64,000 nt of DNA from Alphaproteobacteria bacterium (GTDB lineage: Bacteria; Pseudomonadota; Alphaproteobacteria; Geminicoccales; Geminicoccaceae): NCBI GenBank assembly GCA_027045875.1, contig JALUAG010000030.1, forward strand, positions 1 through 64,000. Direction: 5' to 3'. Made by a program: the position numbers and the translations under genes. A model generated the notes under the pieces. It worked only from the letters and a program-made list of their open reading frames with translations, was not told where the DNA came from and searched no databases. Every line of letters begins with the position of its first letter. The stretch's first letter is position 1. Positions 8,336-18,082 of this stretch are shown one piece after another.

Positions 8336-10165
8336 TCAGGCCGGCTCGCGGGCGCTCCGGCGCATCGCCTTGCGGCGCAGATGGGGATCGAGATGGCGCT
8401 TGCGCAGGCGGATGCTGCCGGGGGTCACCTCGACGAGCTCGTCCTCCTCGATGTAGGCGAGCGCCCGCTCGAGGGTCATGCGCAGGGGCGGGGTGAGGAG
8501 GATGGCGTCGTCCTTGCCGGCGGCGCGGATGTTGGTGAGCTTCTTCGACTTCAGCGGATTGACCTCGAGGTCGCCGGCCTTGGCGTGCTCGCCGATGATC
8601 ATGCCCGAATAGACCTTCTCGCCGGGGCCGATGAACAGCTGCCCGCGGTCCTCGAGGTTCCACAGCGCATAGGCCACCGCCTCGCCCTGCTCGGAGGAGA
8701 CGATGACCCCGGTGTGCCGCCCGCGGATGGGCCCCTTCCAGGGCTCGAAGCCGGCGAACACCCGGTTGAGCACGCCGGTGCCGCGGGTGTCGGTCAGGAA
8801 CTCGCCGTGATAGCCGATCAGTGCCCGCGAGGGGGCCTTGAACACCAGCCGCAGCCGGCCGCGGCCGGTGGGGCGCATCTCCAGGAGCTCGCCCTTGCGG
8901 CGGGTGAGCTTCTCCACCACCACGCCGGCGCACGCCTCGTCGAGATCGATCACCACCTCCTCGAGGGGCTCCATCCGGGCGCCGGTTTCGGGGTCGGTGC
9001 GGATCAGCACCCGGGGGCGGGAGATGGCCATCTCGTAGCCCTCGCGGCGCATGGTCTCGATCAGCACCGCGAGCTGCAGCTCGCCGCGGCCGGCCACCTC
9101 GACGGCGTCCTGGTCGGGAAGCCTGCGCACCCGTATGGCGACATTGCCCTCCGCCTCTCGCTCCAGCCGGGCCAGGATCTGGCGCGAGGTCACCTTGTCC
9201 CCTTCCCGGCCGGCGAAGGGGCTGTCGTTGACCGAAAAGGTGACGGCCACGGTGGGCGGGTCGACGGGCTCCGCCGGGAGCGGCGCTTCCACCTCGGGAT
9301 CGCACAGGGTGTCGGCCACGGTGGGGCGGGAAAAGCCGGCGACGGCCACGATGTCCCCCGCCTCCGCCTCCTCGATCGGCTGGCGCGAGAGACCGCGGAA
9401 GGCGAGGATCCTGGTCACCCGCGCCCGTTCGAGCTCTTCCCCCGTGCGGGCGAGGGCCTTGAGGGCGGCGTTGGTGCGGAGCCGACCGGAGGCGATGCGT
9501 CCCGTGAGCAGGCGACCGAGATAGGGGTCGTATTCGAGAATCGAAGCGAGCAGGCGGAAGGGGCCTTCGGGATCCACCGCCGGCGGCGGCACGTGCGCGA
9601 GCACGAGGTCGAACAGCGGCGCCATCTCCTCGCGCGGATCGGCGAGATCGCGCACCGCCCAGCCTTCCTTGGCGGAAGCGAAGAGATGCGGGAAGTCGAG
9701 CTGCTCCTCGTCGGCATCGAGCGCGGCGAAGAGGTCGAACACCTCGTCGAGTACCGCCTCCGCCCGCTGATCGGGGCGATCCGCCTTGTTGATCACCACG
9801 ATCGGCCGCAGCCCGCGGGCCAGCGCCTTGCCGAGCACGAACTTGGTCTGCGGCATCGGCCCCTCGGCGGCGTCCACCAGCAGCAGGCAGGAATCGACCA
9901 TCGACAGGATGCGTTCCACCTCGCCGCCGAAATCGGCGTGACCCGGCGTATCGACGATGTTGATGCGGACGTCGTTCCACACCACGCTCGTGCATTTGGC
10001 GAGGATGGTGATCCCCCGCTCCCGCTCGATCTCGCCGCTGTCGAGCGCCCGTTCGCGGACCTGCTCGTTGGCCCGGAAGACCCCTGACTGCCGCAGCAGG
10101 CAGTCCACCAGCGTGGTCTTGCCGTGGTCGACATGGGCGATGATGGCGATGTTGCGCAGATCCAT
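8336..10165 (-). CDS. typA: Ribosome-associated GTPase TypA/BipA
   Basis: A 609-residue translational GTPase, matching the usual length of about 605. The start is the ATG at 10165 ([18 protein letters not shown]), which places the G1 motif AHVDHGKTT at residues 9-17. G2/switch I (ERERGITI), G3 (DTPGH) and G4 (NKAD) follow. EF-G-like domains II, III and V and the BipA-specific C-terminal domain ([16 protein letters not shown]) are all present. The protein acts on 50S assembly and stress-dependent translation. The long N-terminal extension of this frame up to 11506 is a shadow of the permease gene on the other strand. A TATATT at 10222-10227 (minus) may be its -10 element. Confidence 0.97.
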   Translation of the reverse strand: MDLRNIAIIAHVDHGKTTLVDCLLRQSGVFRANEQVRERALDSGEIERERGITILAKCTSVVWNDVRINIVDTPGHADFGGEVERILSMVDSCLLLVDAAEGPMPQTKFVLGKALARGLRPIVVINKADRPDQRAEAVLDEVFDLFAALDADEEQLDFPHLFASAKEGWAVRDLADPREEMAPLFDLVLAHVPPPAVDPEGPFRLLASILEYDPYLGRLLTGRIASGRLRTNAALKALARTGEELERARVTRILAFRGLSRQPIEEAEAGDIVAVAGFSRPTVADTLCDPEVEAPLPAEPVDPPTVAVTFSVNDSPFAGREGDKVTSRQILARLEREAEGNVAIRVRRLPDQDAVEVAGRGELQLAVLIETMRREGYEMAISRPRVLIRTDPETGARMEPLEEVVIDLDEACAGVVVEKLTRRKGELLEMRPTGRGRLRLVFKAPSRALIGYHGEFLTDTRGTGVLNRVFAGFEPWKGPIRGRHTGVIVSSEQGEAVAYALWNLEDRGQLFIGPGEKVYSGMIIGEHAKAGDLEVNPLKSKKLTNIRAAGKDDAILLTPPLRMTLERALAYIEEDELVEVTPGSIRLRKRHLDPHLRRKAMRRSAREPA

Positions 10166-10273
10166 GACGAGGTCCGGTGCCCGATACGAAAGCGCGCGGC
10201 CGCGGCCGCGCTTCGCTGCCCAATATAGGCCGGCGGCCGCCGCTCGGCCACCGGCGCCCGCCTCTCCGCCCGA

Positions 10274-10302
10274 TTGCAGAGTGCCGCGGGCATCGCTACT
10301 GT
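10274..10302 (+). promoter_or_regulatory. Candidate sigma-70 promoter for the permease-SBP-ATPase operon
   Basis: TTGCAG (10274-10279) and TACTGT (10297-10302) are separated by exactly 17 bp and lie about 107 bp before the permease start, in the 243-bp gap shared with typA. The hexamers match consensus only moderately, so this is a weak prediction. A GGGAGGT ribosome site follows at 10394-10400. Confidence 0.3.
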
Positions 10303-10408
10303 CCCGCCGAACCGGGAAGAATCGAGGGAGGCGGAACGCGGTGAGGATGCGGGTCGCGTACCGACCGTCGGTGGTCGTCCGCCGCCGCGGGAAGGGAGGT
10401 GGCCGCCC

Positions 10409-11413
10409 ATGAGGCTGCGCTGGGCCACCTTCGTTCCCTGCCTGATCTGGTTCGTGCTGACGCTGTTTCCGATCTACTGGACGGTGATCACCGCCTTCAA
10501 GACGCCGCCTGCGGTCTTCAACGGTCCCACCTATCTCCCCTGGATCGACTTCACGCCCACCCTCGACGGGCTGCGGGAGGTGCTGGGAGGCGAGCGCGGC
10601 GATGTCCTGCGGCCGCTCGTCAACTCGACTCTGATCGGCCTCACCGCGACCACCATCGCCACGTTGCTCGGGGCCATGGCGGCCTACGCCCTCGTGCGCT
10701 TCACCTTCCGCGTTCGCCTGCTGGCGGGCGCCACCTTCGCGCTGGTCGGGATCGTGACATTCGTCGCTCTCGGCCTCATCGGCCTCGGTGACACCGCCCG
10801 CATGGGGATCGCCTTCCTGGCCGCCCTCGCGGCCGCCATTCTCGTCAACCGGCTGCCGCTGCCGGGCAAGGTCCTCGGCAACAACGACATCGCCTTCTGG
10901 TTCATCAGCCAGCGCATGTTCCCGCCCATCGTCTCGGCCTTCGCCCTCTATCTCCTCTACGCACGCCTCGGCCGCGACGGTATCGCCATGCTGGACACCT
11001 TCTGGGGCATGGTGCTCGCCTACACCGCCTTCGTGCTGCCGATCACCGTGTGGCTGCTGCGGGATTTCTTCCAGAGTCTGCCGGTGGAGGTGGAGGAGGC
11101 GGCGCTCGTGGACGATGTGCCCCGCTGGCGGATCTTTCTCGGCATCGTCCTGCCGATGGCGCGCCCCGGGGTGATCGCCACCTTCCTGATCGCCCTCGGC
11201 TTCGTGTGGAACGAGTTCCTGTTCGCCCTCATCCTCACCTCCAGCCGCTGGCAGACCATGCCCATCATGATCGCCGGTCAGAACTCGGTACGTGGCACCG
11301 AATGGTGGTCCATTTCCGGGGCCGCGCTCGTGGCCATTCTGCCGATGGTGGTGGTGACCGTGTTCCTCGCCCGCTTGATGCGCTCCGGCCTGGCGCTGGG
11401 CGGTCGGAAATAG
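10409..11413 (+). CDS. CUT1 carbohydrate ABC transporter permease (MalG-type) with two extra membrane helices
   Basis: A 334-residue permease with the ABC-2 coupling EAA loop [20 protein letters not shown] near residue 225. The start at ATG 10409 has a strong GGGAGGT ribosome site 8 bp upstream. MalG homologues are usually about 280 residues; the paralogue at 18677-19522 has 281. The extra length is an insertion of about 45 residues near positions 100-150 that forms two additional hydrophobic segments, between YALVRFTF and [13 protein letters not shown]. The operon continues with a substrate-binding protein and an ATPase, but no MalF-type second permease is present. It may work as a homodimer or borrow a partner. 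Confidence 0.88.
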   Translation: MRLRWATFVPCLIWFVLTLFPIYWTVITAFKTPPAVFNGPTYLPWIDFTPTLDGLREVLGGERGDVLRPLVNSTLIGLTATTIATLLGAMAAYALVRFTFRVRLLAGATFALVGIVTFVALGLIGLGDTARMGIAFLAALAAAILVNRLPLPGKVLGNNDIAFWFISQRMFPPIVSAFALYLLYARLGRDGIAMLDTFWGMVLAYTAFVLPITVWLLRDFFQSLPVEVEEAALVDDVPRWRIFLGIVLPMARPGVIATFLIALGFVWNEFLFALILTSSRWQTMPIMIAGQNSVRGTEWWSISGAALVAILPMVVVTVFLARLMRSGLALGGRK

Positions 11414-11447
11414 GCCGAAACCTCGACGGAAACAGGGAGGAAGAACG

Positions 11448-12917
11448 ATGTCCATCGGAAGACGACTTGCCGGATTGCTCGCCGGAACGGCGGTCCTCGC
11501 GCTCACGGTGCCGGCTCACGCCGCCGCCGACTGCAAGGGCAAGGAGATCACCATCGGCACCTTCAACCCGCCCTTCATCGGCGGGCCGGCCATCGCCCAT
11601 GCCAAGACCTGGGAGCAGAAGACGGGCGGCAAGGCCAACGTCGTCACCTTCCCCTTCGGCGAGCTCTATCCGAAGTTCATGACGGCGCTGGTGAGCGGCC
11701 AGGACGCCTACGACGTGATCATGTACGCGCCCGCCTGGCAGGGCGACTTCGCGCCCTATCTCTCGGAGATGCCGGCGGAGATCCGCGAAGGCGCGGCCTG
11801 GGAGGACATCGCGCCGGTGTACCGCGAGCGCATGATGGTGTGGGACGGCCGGGTGGTGGCCCAGACCATCGACGGAGACGTGCACAGCGGCACCTACCGT
11901 ACCGATCTGTTCGGCGATCCGAAGGAGCAGGCGGCCTTCAAGGAGAAGTACGGCTACGATCTAGCGCCGCCCAAGACCTGGAAGGAATACTACGACATCG
12001 CCGAGTTCTTCACCCGCCCCGACGAGGGGCTGTGGGGGACGGCCGAGGCCTTCGTGCGCGGCGGCCAACAGTTCTGGTTCTTCTTCAGCCATGCCGCGGC
12101 CTACACCAATCATCCGGACAATCCGGGCTCCATGTTCTTCGATCCCGAGACCATGGACGCCCAGATCAACAACCCCGGCTGGCTGCGGGCGCTCGAGGAC
12201 TACATCCGCAGCTCCAAGTACGCCCCGCCCGGCGCCCTCAACTGGAATTCGGGTGACATCCGCACCGCCTTCGCCGGCGGGCAGGTGGCGATGAACTTCG
12301 ACTGGGGCGACACCGGCACCATCGCCGTCGATCCCAAGCAGAGCAAGGTGGCGGGCAACGTCGGCTTCTTCGTGCTGCCCGGATCCGACGAGATCTGGAA
12401 TTACAAGACCAAGCAGTGGGACAAGTTCGACCAGGTGATCCACTCCCCCTTCATGGCCTACGGCGGCTGGGTGGCCTCGGTGCCCGCCACCAGCCAGGAG
12501 CAGGCCTGCGCCTGGGACTACATCGCCTGGTACGCGAGCCCCGAGAACTCGATGAAGGACGTCACCACCGGCGGCACCGGCATCAACCCCTACCGCCTCT
12601 CCCACTTCCGCAACATCGACGCCTGGCTCGCGGCCGGCACCTTCACCCGCGAGGAGGCGGAGAACTATCTCGAGGTGCAGCTCGCCTCCATCGATCCGGA
12701 GCGCAACAACGTCGCCCTCGACATGCGCCTGCCGGGCTACTTCCAGTACACGGAGGTGCTGGAGATCGAGCTCTCCAAGGCGCTGGCCGGCCAGGTGGAG
12801 CCGCAGGAGGCGCTCGACACCGTCGCCGCCGAATGGAACCGGCTCACCGACGAACTCGGCCGCGACAGGCAGCTCGCCGCCTATCGGGCTTCGATGGGGC
12901 TGCCGCCGCTCAAGTAG
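11448..12917 (+). CDS. CUT1 ABC transporter extracellular substrate-binding protein
   Basis: A 489-residue periplasmic binding protein. A Sec signal peptide (about residues 1-25, cleaved after PAHAAA) is followed by an SBP_bac_1-type fold (TFPFGELYPKFMTALVSGQDAYDVIMY). It is clearly paralogous to the binding protein at 20619-22262: both carry a VLPGSD.-W motif with similar flanks, a WGD motif preceding it, and a C-terminal region ending in EW/VWEEITD-type helices. Ligand is probably a sugar, sugar alcohol or glycoside, but cannot be named. The gene lies 34 bp after the permease and has a GGGAGG ribosome site. A strong hairpin follows the stop. Confidence 0.9.
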   Translation: MSIGRRLAGLLAGTAVLALTVPAHAAADCKGKEITIGTFNPPFIGGPAIAHAKTWEQKTGGKANVVTFPFGELYPKFMTALVSGQDAYDVIMYAPAWQGDFAPYLSEMPAEIREGAAWEDIAPVYRERMMVWDGRVVAQTIDGDVHSGTYRTDLFGDPKEQAAFKEKYGYDLAPPKTWKEYYDIAEFFTRPDEGLWGTAEAFVRGGQQFWFFFSHAAAYTNHPDNPGSMFFDPETMDAQINNPGWLRALEDYIRSSKYAPPGALNWNSGDIRTAFAGGQVAMNFDWGDTGTIAVDPKQSKVAGNVGFFVLPGSDEIWNYKTKQWDKFDQVIHSPFMAYGGWVASVPATSQEQACAWDYIAWYASPENSMKDVTTGGTGINPYRLSHFRNIDAWLAAGTFTREEAENYLEVQLASIDPERNNVALDMRLPGYFQYTEVLEIELSKALAGQVEPQEALDTVAAEWNRLTDELGRDRQLAAYRASMGLPPLK

Positions 12918-12941
12918 GCGGGCGCCCGCCACTCCGGACGA

Positions 12942-12964
12942 GGGGGAGCCGCTGCGGCTCCCCC
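12942..12964 (+). repeat. Intercistronic GC hairpin after the binding-protein gene
   Basis: GGGGGAGCCG (12942-12951) and CGGCTCCCCC (12955-12964) form a perfect 10-bp stem with a CTG loop, 24 bp after the binding-protein stop and 18 bp before the ATPase start. There is no U-run, only CGGCTTTCG. It is therefore more likely an mRNA-stabilising or partial attenuation element than a full terminator, raising binding protein over ATPase as in malE-malF. An equivalent hairpin follows the second binding-protein gene. Confidence 0.7.
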
Positions 12965-12982
12965 GGCTTTCGCGGATTCGCC

Positions 12983-14056
12983 ATGGCTCGCGTCGTTCTC
13001 GAACAGGTCACCAAACGCTTCGGCGACACGCTCGTCATCCCGCGCCTCGATCTCGCCATCGAGGACGGGGAATTCGTGGTCCTCGTGGGGCCGTCGGGGT
13101 GCGGCAAGACCACGACGCTGCGGATGATCGCCGGGCTCGAGGAGGTGAGCGAAGGCCGTGTCCTCATCGGCGCACGGGACGTGACCCGGATACCACCGGG
13201 CAAGCGCAACTGTGCGATGGTGTTCCAGTCCTACGCCCTCTATCCGCACATGACGGTGCGCGAGAACATCACCTACGGGCTGCGGGTCCGCCGCGTGCCC
13301 GGGCCGGAGATCGAACGTCTGCTCGCGGAAGCGGTCCGCATCCTCGGGCTCGAGGAGCTCCTCGACCGTCGCCCGAAGCAGCTCTCGGGCGGCCAGCAGC
13401 AGCGGGTGGCCATCGGCCGGGCGATCGTCCGCCAGCCCGAGGTGTTCCTGTTCGACGAGCCGCTCTCCAACCTCGATGCCAAGCTCCGCGTCGAGATGCG
13501 CACCGAGATCCGCCAGCTCCACCGGCGGCTCGGCAACACGGTGGTCTATGTGACCCACGACCAGGTGGAGGCGATGACCCTGGCGGACCGGGTCTGCGTC
13601 ATGCACGAGGGCCGCATCGAACAGATCGCGGCCCCCCTCGAGCTCTACGAGAAGCCCGCCAATACCTTCGTCGCCGCCTTCATCGGCACGCCGGCCATGA
13701 ACTTCCTCGAGGCGAGGCTCGTGGTTCGGGACGGCCGGCCGCTGGTCGAACTGGCCGACGGCAGTCGACTCGATCTCCCCCACGGCCTGCCCGCCGCCGA
13801 CGGGCGTCCGGTGCTGATGGGCGTCCGTCCCGAGCATGTGGAGGTGGTGCCGGAGGGTGCCGGCTTTCCGCTGCGGGTGCGGGAGATCGAACCCCTGGGG
13901 CCGGCCAAGCTGCTGATCGGCGAGGTCGCCGGTGCCCGTTTCGTGGCCCAGGTGGACGCCCATCTCGACGTCGGCCTGGGCGCCGTCCGGCATCTGTCGG
14001 CACCCGCCGACAAGCTGCATCTGTTCGACCCCGGAGACGGTCGCGCGCTCGCCTGA
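12983..14056 (+). CDS. CUT1 ABC transporter ATP-binding protein (MalK/UgpC-type)
   Basis: A 357-residue ATPase. Walker A GPSGCGKTT lies near residue 36, the Q-loop is VFQSYALYPHM, the signature is LSGGQQQRVAIGRAI near 133, Walker B is VFLFDEPLSNLDAK and the H-loop is YVTHDQVEAM. The C-terminal TOBE/regulatory region (about 240-357, with VRPEHVEV) marks the MalK/UgpC/MsmK branch that serves sugar importers. The ATG at 12983 gives the conserved N-terminus MARVVLEQVTKRFGD. It is the only MalK-type ATPase in the window, although two CUT1 systems are encoded, so it may serve both. That sharing is inferred. Confidence 0.93.
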   Translation: MARVVLEQVTKRFGDTLVIPRLDLAIEDGEFVVLVGPSGCGKTTTLRMIAGLEEVSEGRVLIGARDVTRIPPGKRNCAMVFQSYALYPHMTVRENITYGLRVRRVPGPEIERLLAEAVRILGLEELLDRRPKQLSGGQQQRVAIGRAIVRQPEVFLFDEPLSNLDAKLRVEMRTEIRQLHRRLGNTVVYVTHDQVEAMTLADRVCVMHEGRIEQIAAPLELYEKPANTFVAAFIGTPAMNFLEARLVVRDGRPLVELADGSRLDLPHGLPAADGRPVLMGVRPEHVEVVPEGAGFPLRVREIEPLGPAKLLIGEVAGARFVAQVDAHLDVGLGAVRHLSAPADKLHLFDPGDGRALA

Positions 14057-14138
14057 CGCGCCGGGGGGCGGGGACGCTTGCCGCCCGCCCACCACCGGCT
14101 ATAGTCGCCGCCGGCCGCAGCAGGGGAGACCGACCGGC

Positions 14139-15161
14139 ATGGAGATCGCCGCGGAGCGGACGGGGGAATTCGACGTCCTCGGCATCGGCAACGCCATCGT
14201 CGATGTCGTGGCCTACGCGGAAGACGCGCTTCTCGCGGAGCTGGGCCTCGTCAAGGGGGCGATGACCCTGGTCGACGAGGAGCGCTGTGAATTCCTCTAC
14301 CGGCGCATGGGGCCGGCACACGAGGTGTCGGGCGGTTCCTGCGCCAATACCATGGCGGCGCTGGCCTCGCTCGGCGGAAGGGCGGCCTACATCGGCCGGG
14401 TGAAGCAGGATCAGCTCGGCGAGGTGTTCGGGCACGACATTCGCGCCGCCGGTGTCACTTTCCGCAGCCCGCCCAGCCCCGACGGGCCGAGCACGGCGCG
14501 GTGCCTCGTCTTCGTGACGCCGGATGCCCAGCGTACCATGGCCACCTATCTGGGCGCCTGTGTCGAGCTCGCTCCCGAGGACATCGACCCCGAGCTCGTG
14601 CGGGCGGCCAGCATCACCTATCTCGAGGGCTATCTCTGGGACCGGCCGGAGGCCAAGGCCGCCTGTCGCAAGGCGGCCGACGTCTGTCACGCGGCCGGCC
14701 GCAGGCTCGCCCTCACCCTCTCCGATCCCTTCTGCGTCGACCGCTGGCGCGAGGAATTCCGCGAGCTCGTGGCCCGCGAGGTGGACATCCTGTTCGCCAA
14801 CGAGGCCGAGATCACGAGCCTCTACGAGGTCGCGGACTTCGATGCCGCCCTTCAGGAGGTGCGCCGGCACGTCCACTTCGCCGTCCTCACCCGGGGTGCG
14901 AAGGGCAGCGTCGTCGTCTGCGGCGAGGAGCTGCACGTGATCGATGCGGTGCCCCCCGAACGTCTGCTGGACACCACCGGTGCCGGCGATCTCTACGCCG
15001 CCGGGTTCCTCAGGGGATTCACCGCCGGCCTCGACCTCGGCGCCTGCGGCCGTCTCGGCAGCCTGTGCGCGGCGGAGATCATCGCCCAGTACGGGGCCCG
15101 TGCGGAACGGCCCCTGCGGCCGCTGTTCGCACGGGTGAACGGCGAGGCGGCCCACTCATAG
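14139..15161 (+). CDS. PfkB-family carbohydrate/adenosine kinase
   Basis: A 340-residue ribokinase/PfkB-family protein. The N-terminal GIGNAIVDVVAYAED and GGSCANTMAALASLGG motifs match alphaproteobacterial adenosine kinases. The C-terminal PfkB signature DTTGAGDLYAAGFLRGF near residue 285 contains the catalytic-base Asp. The likely reaction is ATP-dependent phosphorylation of adenosine or a related nucleoside; a sugar substrate is possible given the transporter upstream. It follows the ABC ATPase by 82 bp with a GGGGAG ribosome site. Its last 6 bp overlap the end of the convergent thiI gene. Confidence 0.88.
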   Translation: MEIAAERTGEFDVLGIGNAIVDVVAYAEDALLAELGLVKGAMTLVDEERCEFLYRRMGPAHEVSGGSCANTMAALASLGGRAAYIGRVKQDQLGEVFGHDIRAAGVTFRSPPSPDGPSTARCLVFVTPDAQRTMATYLGACVELAPEDIDPELVRAASITYLEGYLWDRPEAKAACRKAADVCHAAGRRLALTLSDPFCVDRWREEFRELVAREVDILFANEAEITSLYEVADFDAALQEVRRHVHFAVLTRGAKGSVVVCGEELHVIDAVPPERLLDTTGAGDLYAAGFLRGFTAGLDLGACGRLGSLCAAEIIAQYGARAERPLRPLFARVNGEAAHS

Positions 15162-16634
15162 GAGCAGCGCGGAATCCTCGCCGATGGCTCGACGGACCGC
15201 GGCGAGCCCGCCCCGGAAGGCGTAGGCCTCGTATCCCGCCTGCTGCATGCGTTCGGCCAGGAGCGGCGTCTGGGTGCCGAAGGTACAGTAAAGGACGTAG
15301 CGGCGATCCTTCGCCAGTCCCCGGAACCCCTCGAGCAGTTCGCCGGCCGGCAGGTTGATGGCGTCCGGGACGTGCCAGAGGCGGTATTCGACCGGTTCCC
15401 GGCAATCGATCACCACCGCATCCTCGGGAAAGACATCGACGAACAGATAGGGCTCCCGCAGGTCCTCGGGCCGGACCGCGGCGACGTCGATCGTCCGGCG
15501 CTCCTCGACGAGACGCCGCAGCAGCTCCGCCGGCACCTTCTCCACCTCGCGGGCGAGGACGCCGACCCGGCTCGTGACCGCCGGGCGGTCGGTGGCGAGG
15601 CCGCACATCTCGGGCACCCGCTCGGAAAGCGGCGCCGTACCGATGCGCCGGGCCTCGGCCATGATCTCGTTCTTGTCCTGACCCAGCAGGGGGCGGAGCA
15701 TCGGCATCTCGGCGAAACGGTCGAGGGTGGCGAGATTGGGCAGGGTCTGGGAGGAGACCTGTCCGAGGGCCTCGCCGGTGACCACCGCGTCCGCCCGTTC
15801 CTTGCGGGCCACGATGGCCGCCGCCCGGTAGAAGAGGACCTTGAGGACGAGCTGCCAGAGCCGCCGGTCGGTCTTCGCCCGCAGTTCCTGCACGAGCGGC
15901 ACGAAGTCCACGACATGAAGCCGCGGCCGCAGGCCGAACCCCCAGAGCTCGTGCAGCACCTTCACGACCTGCAGCACCATCCGCTCGTGGGCGACGCCAC
16001 CGAGGTTGCAGTAGAGATAGTGGAGCTCGGCACCGCGGCGCATCATCCGCCAGGAAGCGACCGCCGAATCGAAGCCGCCCGAGATGAGCGAAAGCGCGCG
16101 ACCCTGGATGCCGGCGGGAAGGCCGCCGGCGCCCGGCTGACGGTCGCAGAAGAGCCGGGCCCGATCGCCCGAGAGCTCGACGAAGACCGTGATCTCGGGG
16201 CGCGTCAGATCGACCTTGCCGGGACCGTTCAGGGCGGCGCCGAGGGCCCGTTCCACGTCCTGGCGGGAGAAGGGGAAGGTGGTGAGTTTCTTGGCCCGGA
16301 CGGCGAACCGTCTGCCGCGTACCGCTTCCCGGAAGAGCTCCCCGCCACGCGCCGCGATCACCGCCGGATCGGCCGGCAGCTCCGCCTCCACGCGGGCCAC
16401 GGTGGCAATTCCGAAGACGTGCCGCGCCGCCGAGGCAGCGGCCTCGGGGGCCGGCGTGCGGATCACGAAGCGGGTGCCGGCCGTTTCGAGCTCGAAGACG
16501 ACGCCGGCGCGTTCGAGCGCTTCCCGGAGGTTGCGTTCGAGGGTGGTGACGAAGCGCTGCCGCGTGCGGCGCGACTTGGTCACGATATCGGGGGCGACGA
16601 GCGCCAGCACCGTGCCCGTCGTGGGTTCCATCAT
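15156..16634 (-). CDS. thiI: tRNA 4-thiouridine / thiazole sulfurtransferase ThiI with C-terminal rhodanese domain
   Basis: A 492-residue full-length ThiI. The order is an N-terminal ferredoxin-like plus THUMP region (about residues 60-175), a PP-loop ATPase with SGGFDS near residue 185, and a C-terminal rhodanese domain with the persulfide cysteine in YVLYCTFGTQT near residue 450. The resolving cysteine equivalent (PEMCGLATDRP) is also present. Length and layout match the E. coli type (482 residues), so it can serve both s4U8 synthesis in tRNA and thiazole sulfur transfer. The gene converges on the kinase gene with a 6-bp overlap of stop regions (15156-15161), so no terminator separates them. 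Confidence 0.93.
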   Translation of the reverse strand: MMEPTTGTVLALVAPDIVTKSRRTRQRFVTTLERNLREALERAGVVFELETAGTRFVIRTPAPEAAASAARHVFGIATVARVEAELPADPAVIAARGGELFREAVRGRRFAVRAKKLTTFPFSRQDVERALGAALNGPGKVDLTRPEITVFVELSGDRARLFCDRQPGAGGLPAGIQGRALSLISGGFDSAVASWRMMRRGAELHYLYCNLGGVAHERMVLQVVKVLHELWGFGLRPRLHVVDFVPLVQELRAKTDRRLWQLVLKVLFYRAAAIVARKERADAVVTGEALGQVSSQTLPNLATLDRFAEMPMLRPLLGQDKNEIMAEARRIGTAPLSERVPEMCGLATDRPAVTSRVGVLAREVEKVPAELLRRLVEERRTIDVAAVRPEDLREPYLFVDVFPEDAVVIDCREPVEYRLWHVPDAINLPAGELLEGFRGLAKDRRYVLYCTFGTQTPLLAERMQQAGYEAYAFRGGLAAVRRAIGEDSALLL

Positions 16635-16743
16635 CCGGTCTCGTCCCTGCGAGCGGCCGGGTCGGGAGGACGATCCTCCCTGCCGCGTCCCCCTGTTGTG
16701 GGGAGCGGCCGGCCCGCTGGCAAGGGCCGCTTCTCGCGCGGCC

Positions 16744-18036
16744 TCAGGCCCCGCTCGCCGCCCGCAGCGCCTGGTCGAGATCGGCGATGATGTCCTCCGC
16801 CGTCTCGATACCGATCGACAGCCGGATCACCTCCGGTCCGGCCCCCGCCGCGCGGAGCTGCTCCGGGGTGAGCTGCCGGTGGGTGGTGGAGGCGGGATGG
16901 ATGATGAGCGAGCGCGTGTCGCCGATGTTGGCAACGTGCGAGAGCAGCTCGCAGTTGTCGACCACCCGCACGCCCACGTCGTAGCCGCCCTTGACACCGA
17001 AGGTGAAGACGCCTCCGAGGCCGCGCGGGCAGTACTTGTCGACCTGCGGCGTGCGGTTCTGGGGCAGGCGGGCGTAGGACACCCATTCGACGGCCGGATG
17101 CTCGGCGAGGAAGGCGGCCACCCGATCGCTGTTGGCCACCACCCGCTCCATCCGCAGCGGCAGGGTCTCGATTCCCTGGAGGATGAGGAAGGCGTTGAAG
17201 GGGGACAGGCAGGGGCCGAGATCGCGCAGCCCGATCGCCTTGCAGCGTACCGAGAAGGCGAAATCGCCGAAGGTCTCGGCGAAGCGCAGCCCGTGGTAGG
17301 CTCCGCAGGGTTCGGTCATGAGCGGGAACTTGTCGTTCTGGAACCAGTCGAAACGGCCGCTCTCGACGATGATGCCGCCGATCGAGTTGCCCTGGCCGCC
17401 CAGATACTTGGTCATGGAATGCACGACGATGTCGGCACCCCACTCGAAGGGGCGGCACAGATAGGGGGAGGGCAGGGTGTTGTCGACCACGAGCGGAATC
17501 CCGTGCTCGTGGGCGATGTCGGCGATGGCCTCGATGTCGGCGACGATGCCGTCCGGATTGGAGGCGCTCTCGATGAAGATCGCCTTCGTGCGCTCGTTGA
17601 TGGCCTCGCGGAAGTTCGCGGGATCCCTCGGATCGACGAAGTCCACCTTCCAGCCGAACTGGGGATAGCTGTGGGTCATCTGGCTGATGGAGCCGCCGTA
17701 GAGCTTGCTCGATGCCACCAGATGATCGCCCGCCTGCATGAGGTTGGCGAACACCAGCACCTGGGCCGCGTGACCGGAGGCGGTGGCGCAGGCGGCGGTT
17801 CCGCCCTCGAGGGCCGCCACCCGTTCCTCGAGCACGGAGACGGTGGGATTGGTGAGGCGGGAATAGATGTTGCCGAACTGCTGGAGATTGAACAGCGAGG
17901 CGGCGTGGTCGACATCGTCGAACACGTAGGAGGTGGTCTGGTAGATGGGCACCGCCCGGGCGCCGGTGGTCGGATCCGGTGCCGCGCCCGCGTGCACGGC
18001 CAGGGTTTCGAAGCCGTAGTTGGAAAAACCGCTCAT
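16744..18036 (-). CDS. metY: O-acetylhomoserine (thiol)-lyase / aminocarboxypropyltransferase MetY
   Basis: A 430-residue PLP enzyme of the Cys/Met metabolism family. The family fingerprints are PIYQTTSYVF near residue 30, YSRLTNPTVSVLEERVAALEGG near 58 and the PLP-lysine motif SMTKYLGGQGN with Lys210. A length of about 430 and the NPTVSVLEER segment favour O-acetylhomoserine sulfhydrylase over cystathionine synthase. It forms homocysteine from O-acetylhomoserine and sulfide in methionine synthesis. It follows the CoA-binding-protein gene by 46 bp, a pairing often seen in alphaproteobacteria. Confidence 0.94.
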   Translation of the reverse strand: MSGFSNYGFETLAVHAGAAPDPTTGARAVPIYQTTSYVFDDVDHAASLFNLQQFGNIYSRLTNPTVSVLEERVAALEGGTAACATASGHAAQVLVFANLMQAGDHLVASSKLYGGSISQMTHSYPQFGWKVDFVDPRDPANFREAINERTKAIFIESASNPDGIVADIEAIADIAHEHGIPLVVDNTLPSPYLCRPFEWGADIVVHSMTKYLGGQGNSIGGIIVESGRFDWFQNDKFPLMTEPCGAYHGLRFAETFGDFAFSVRCKAIGLRDLGPCLSPFNAFLILQGIETLPLRMERVVANSDRVAAFLAEHPAVEWVSYARLPQNRTPQVDKYCPRGLGGVFTFGVKGGYDVGVRVVDNCELLSHVANIGDTRSLIIHPASTTHRQLTPEQLRAAGAGPEVIRLSIGIETAEDIIADLDQALRAASGA

Positions 18037-18082
18037 CGGGGCTCCCTCGTGACGTTTCCGGGGTTCATTCGTATCGGGAATG

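Noticed and set aside
10166-11506. 447-codon N-terminal extension of the typA frame
   Set aside because: Antisense to a well-supported permease gene, with Gly/His/Asp-rich shadow composition; typA starts normally at ATG 10165.
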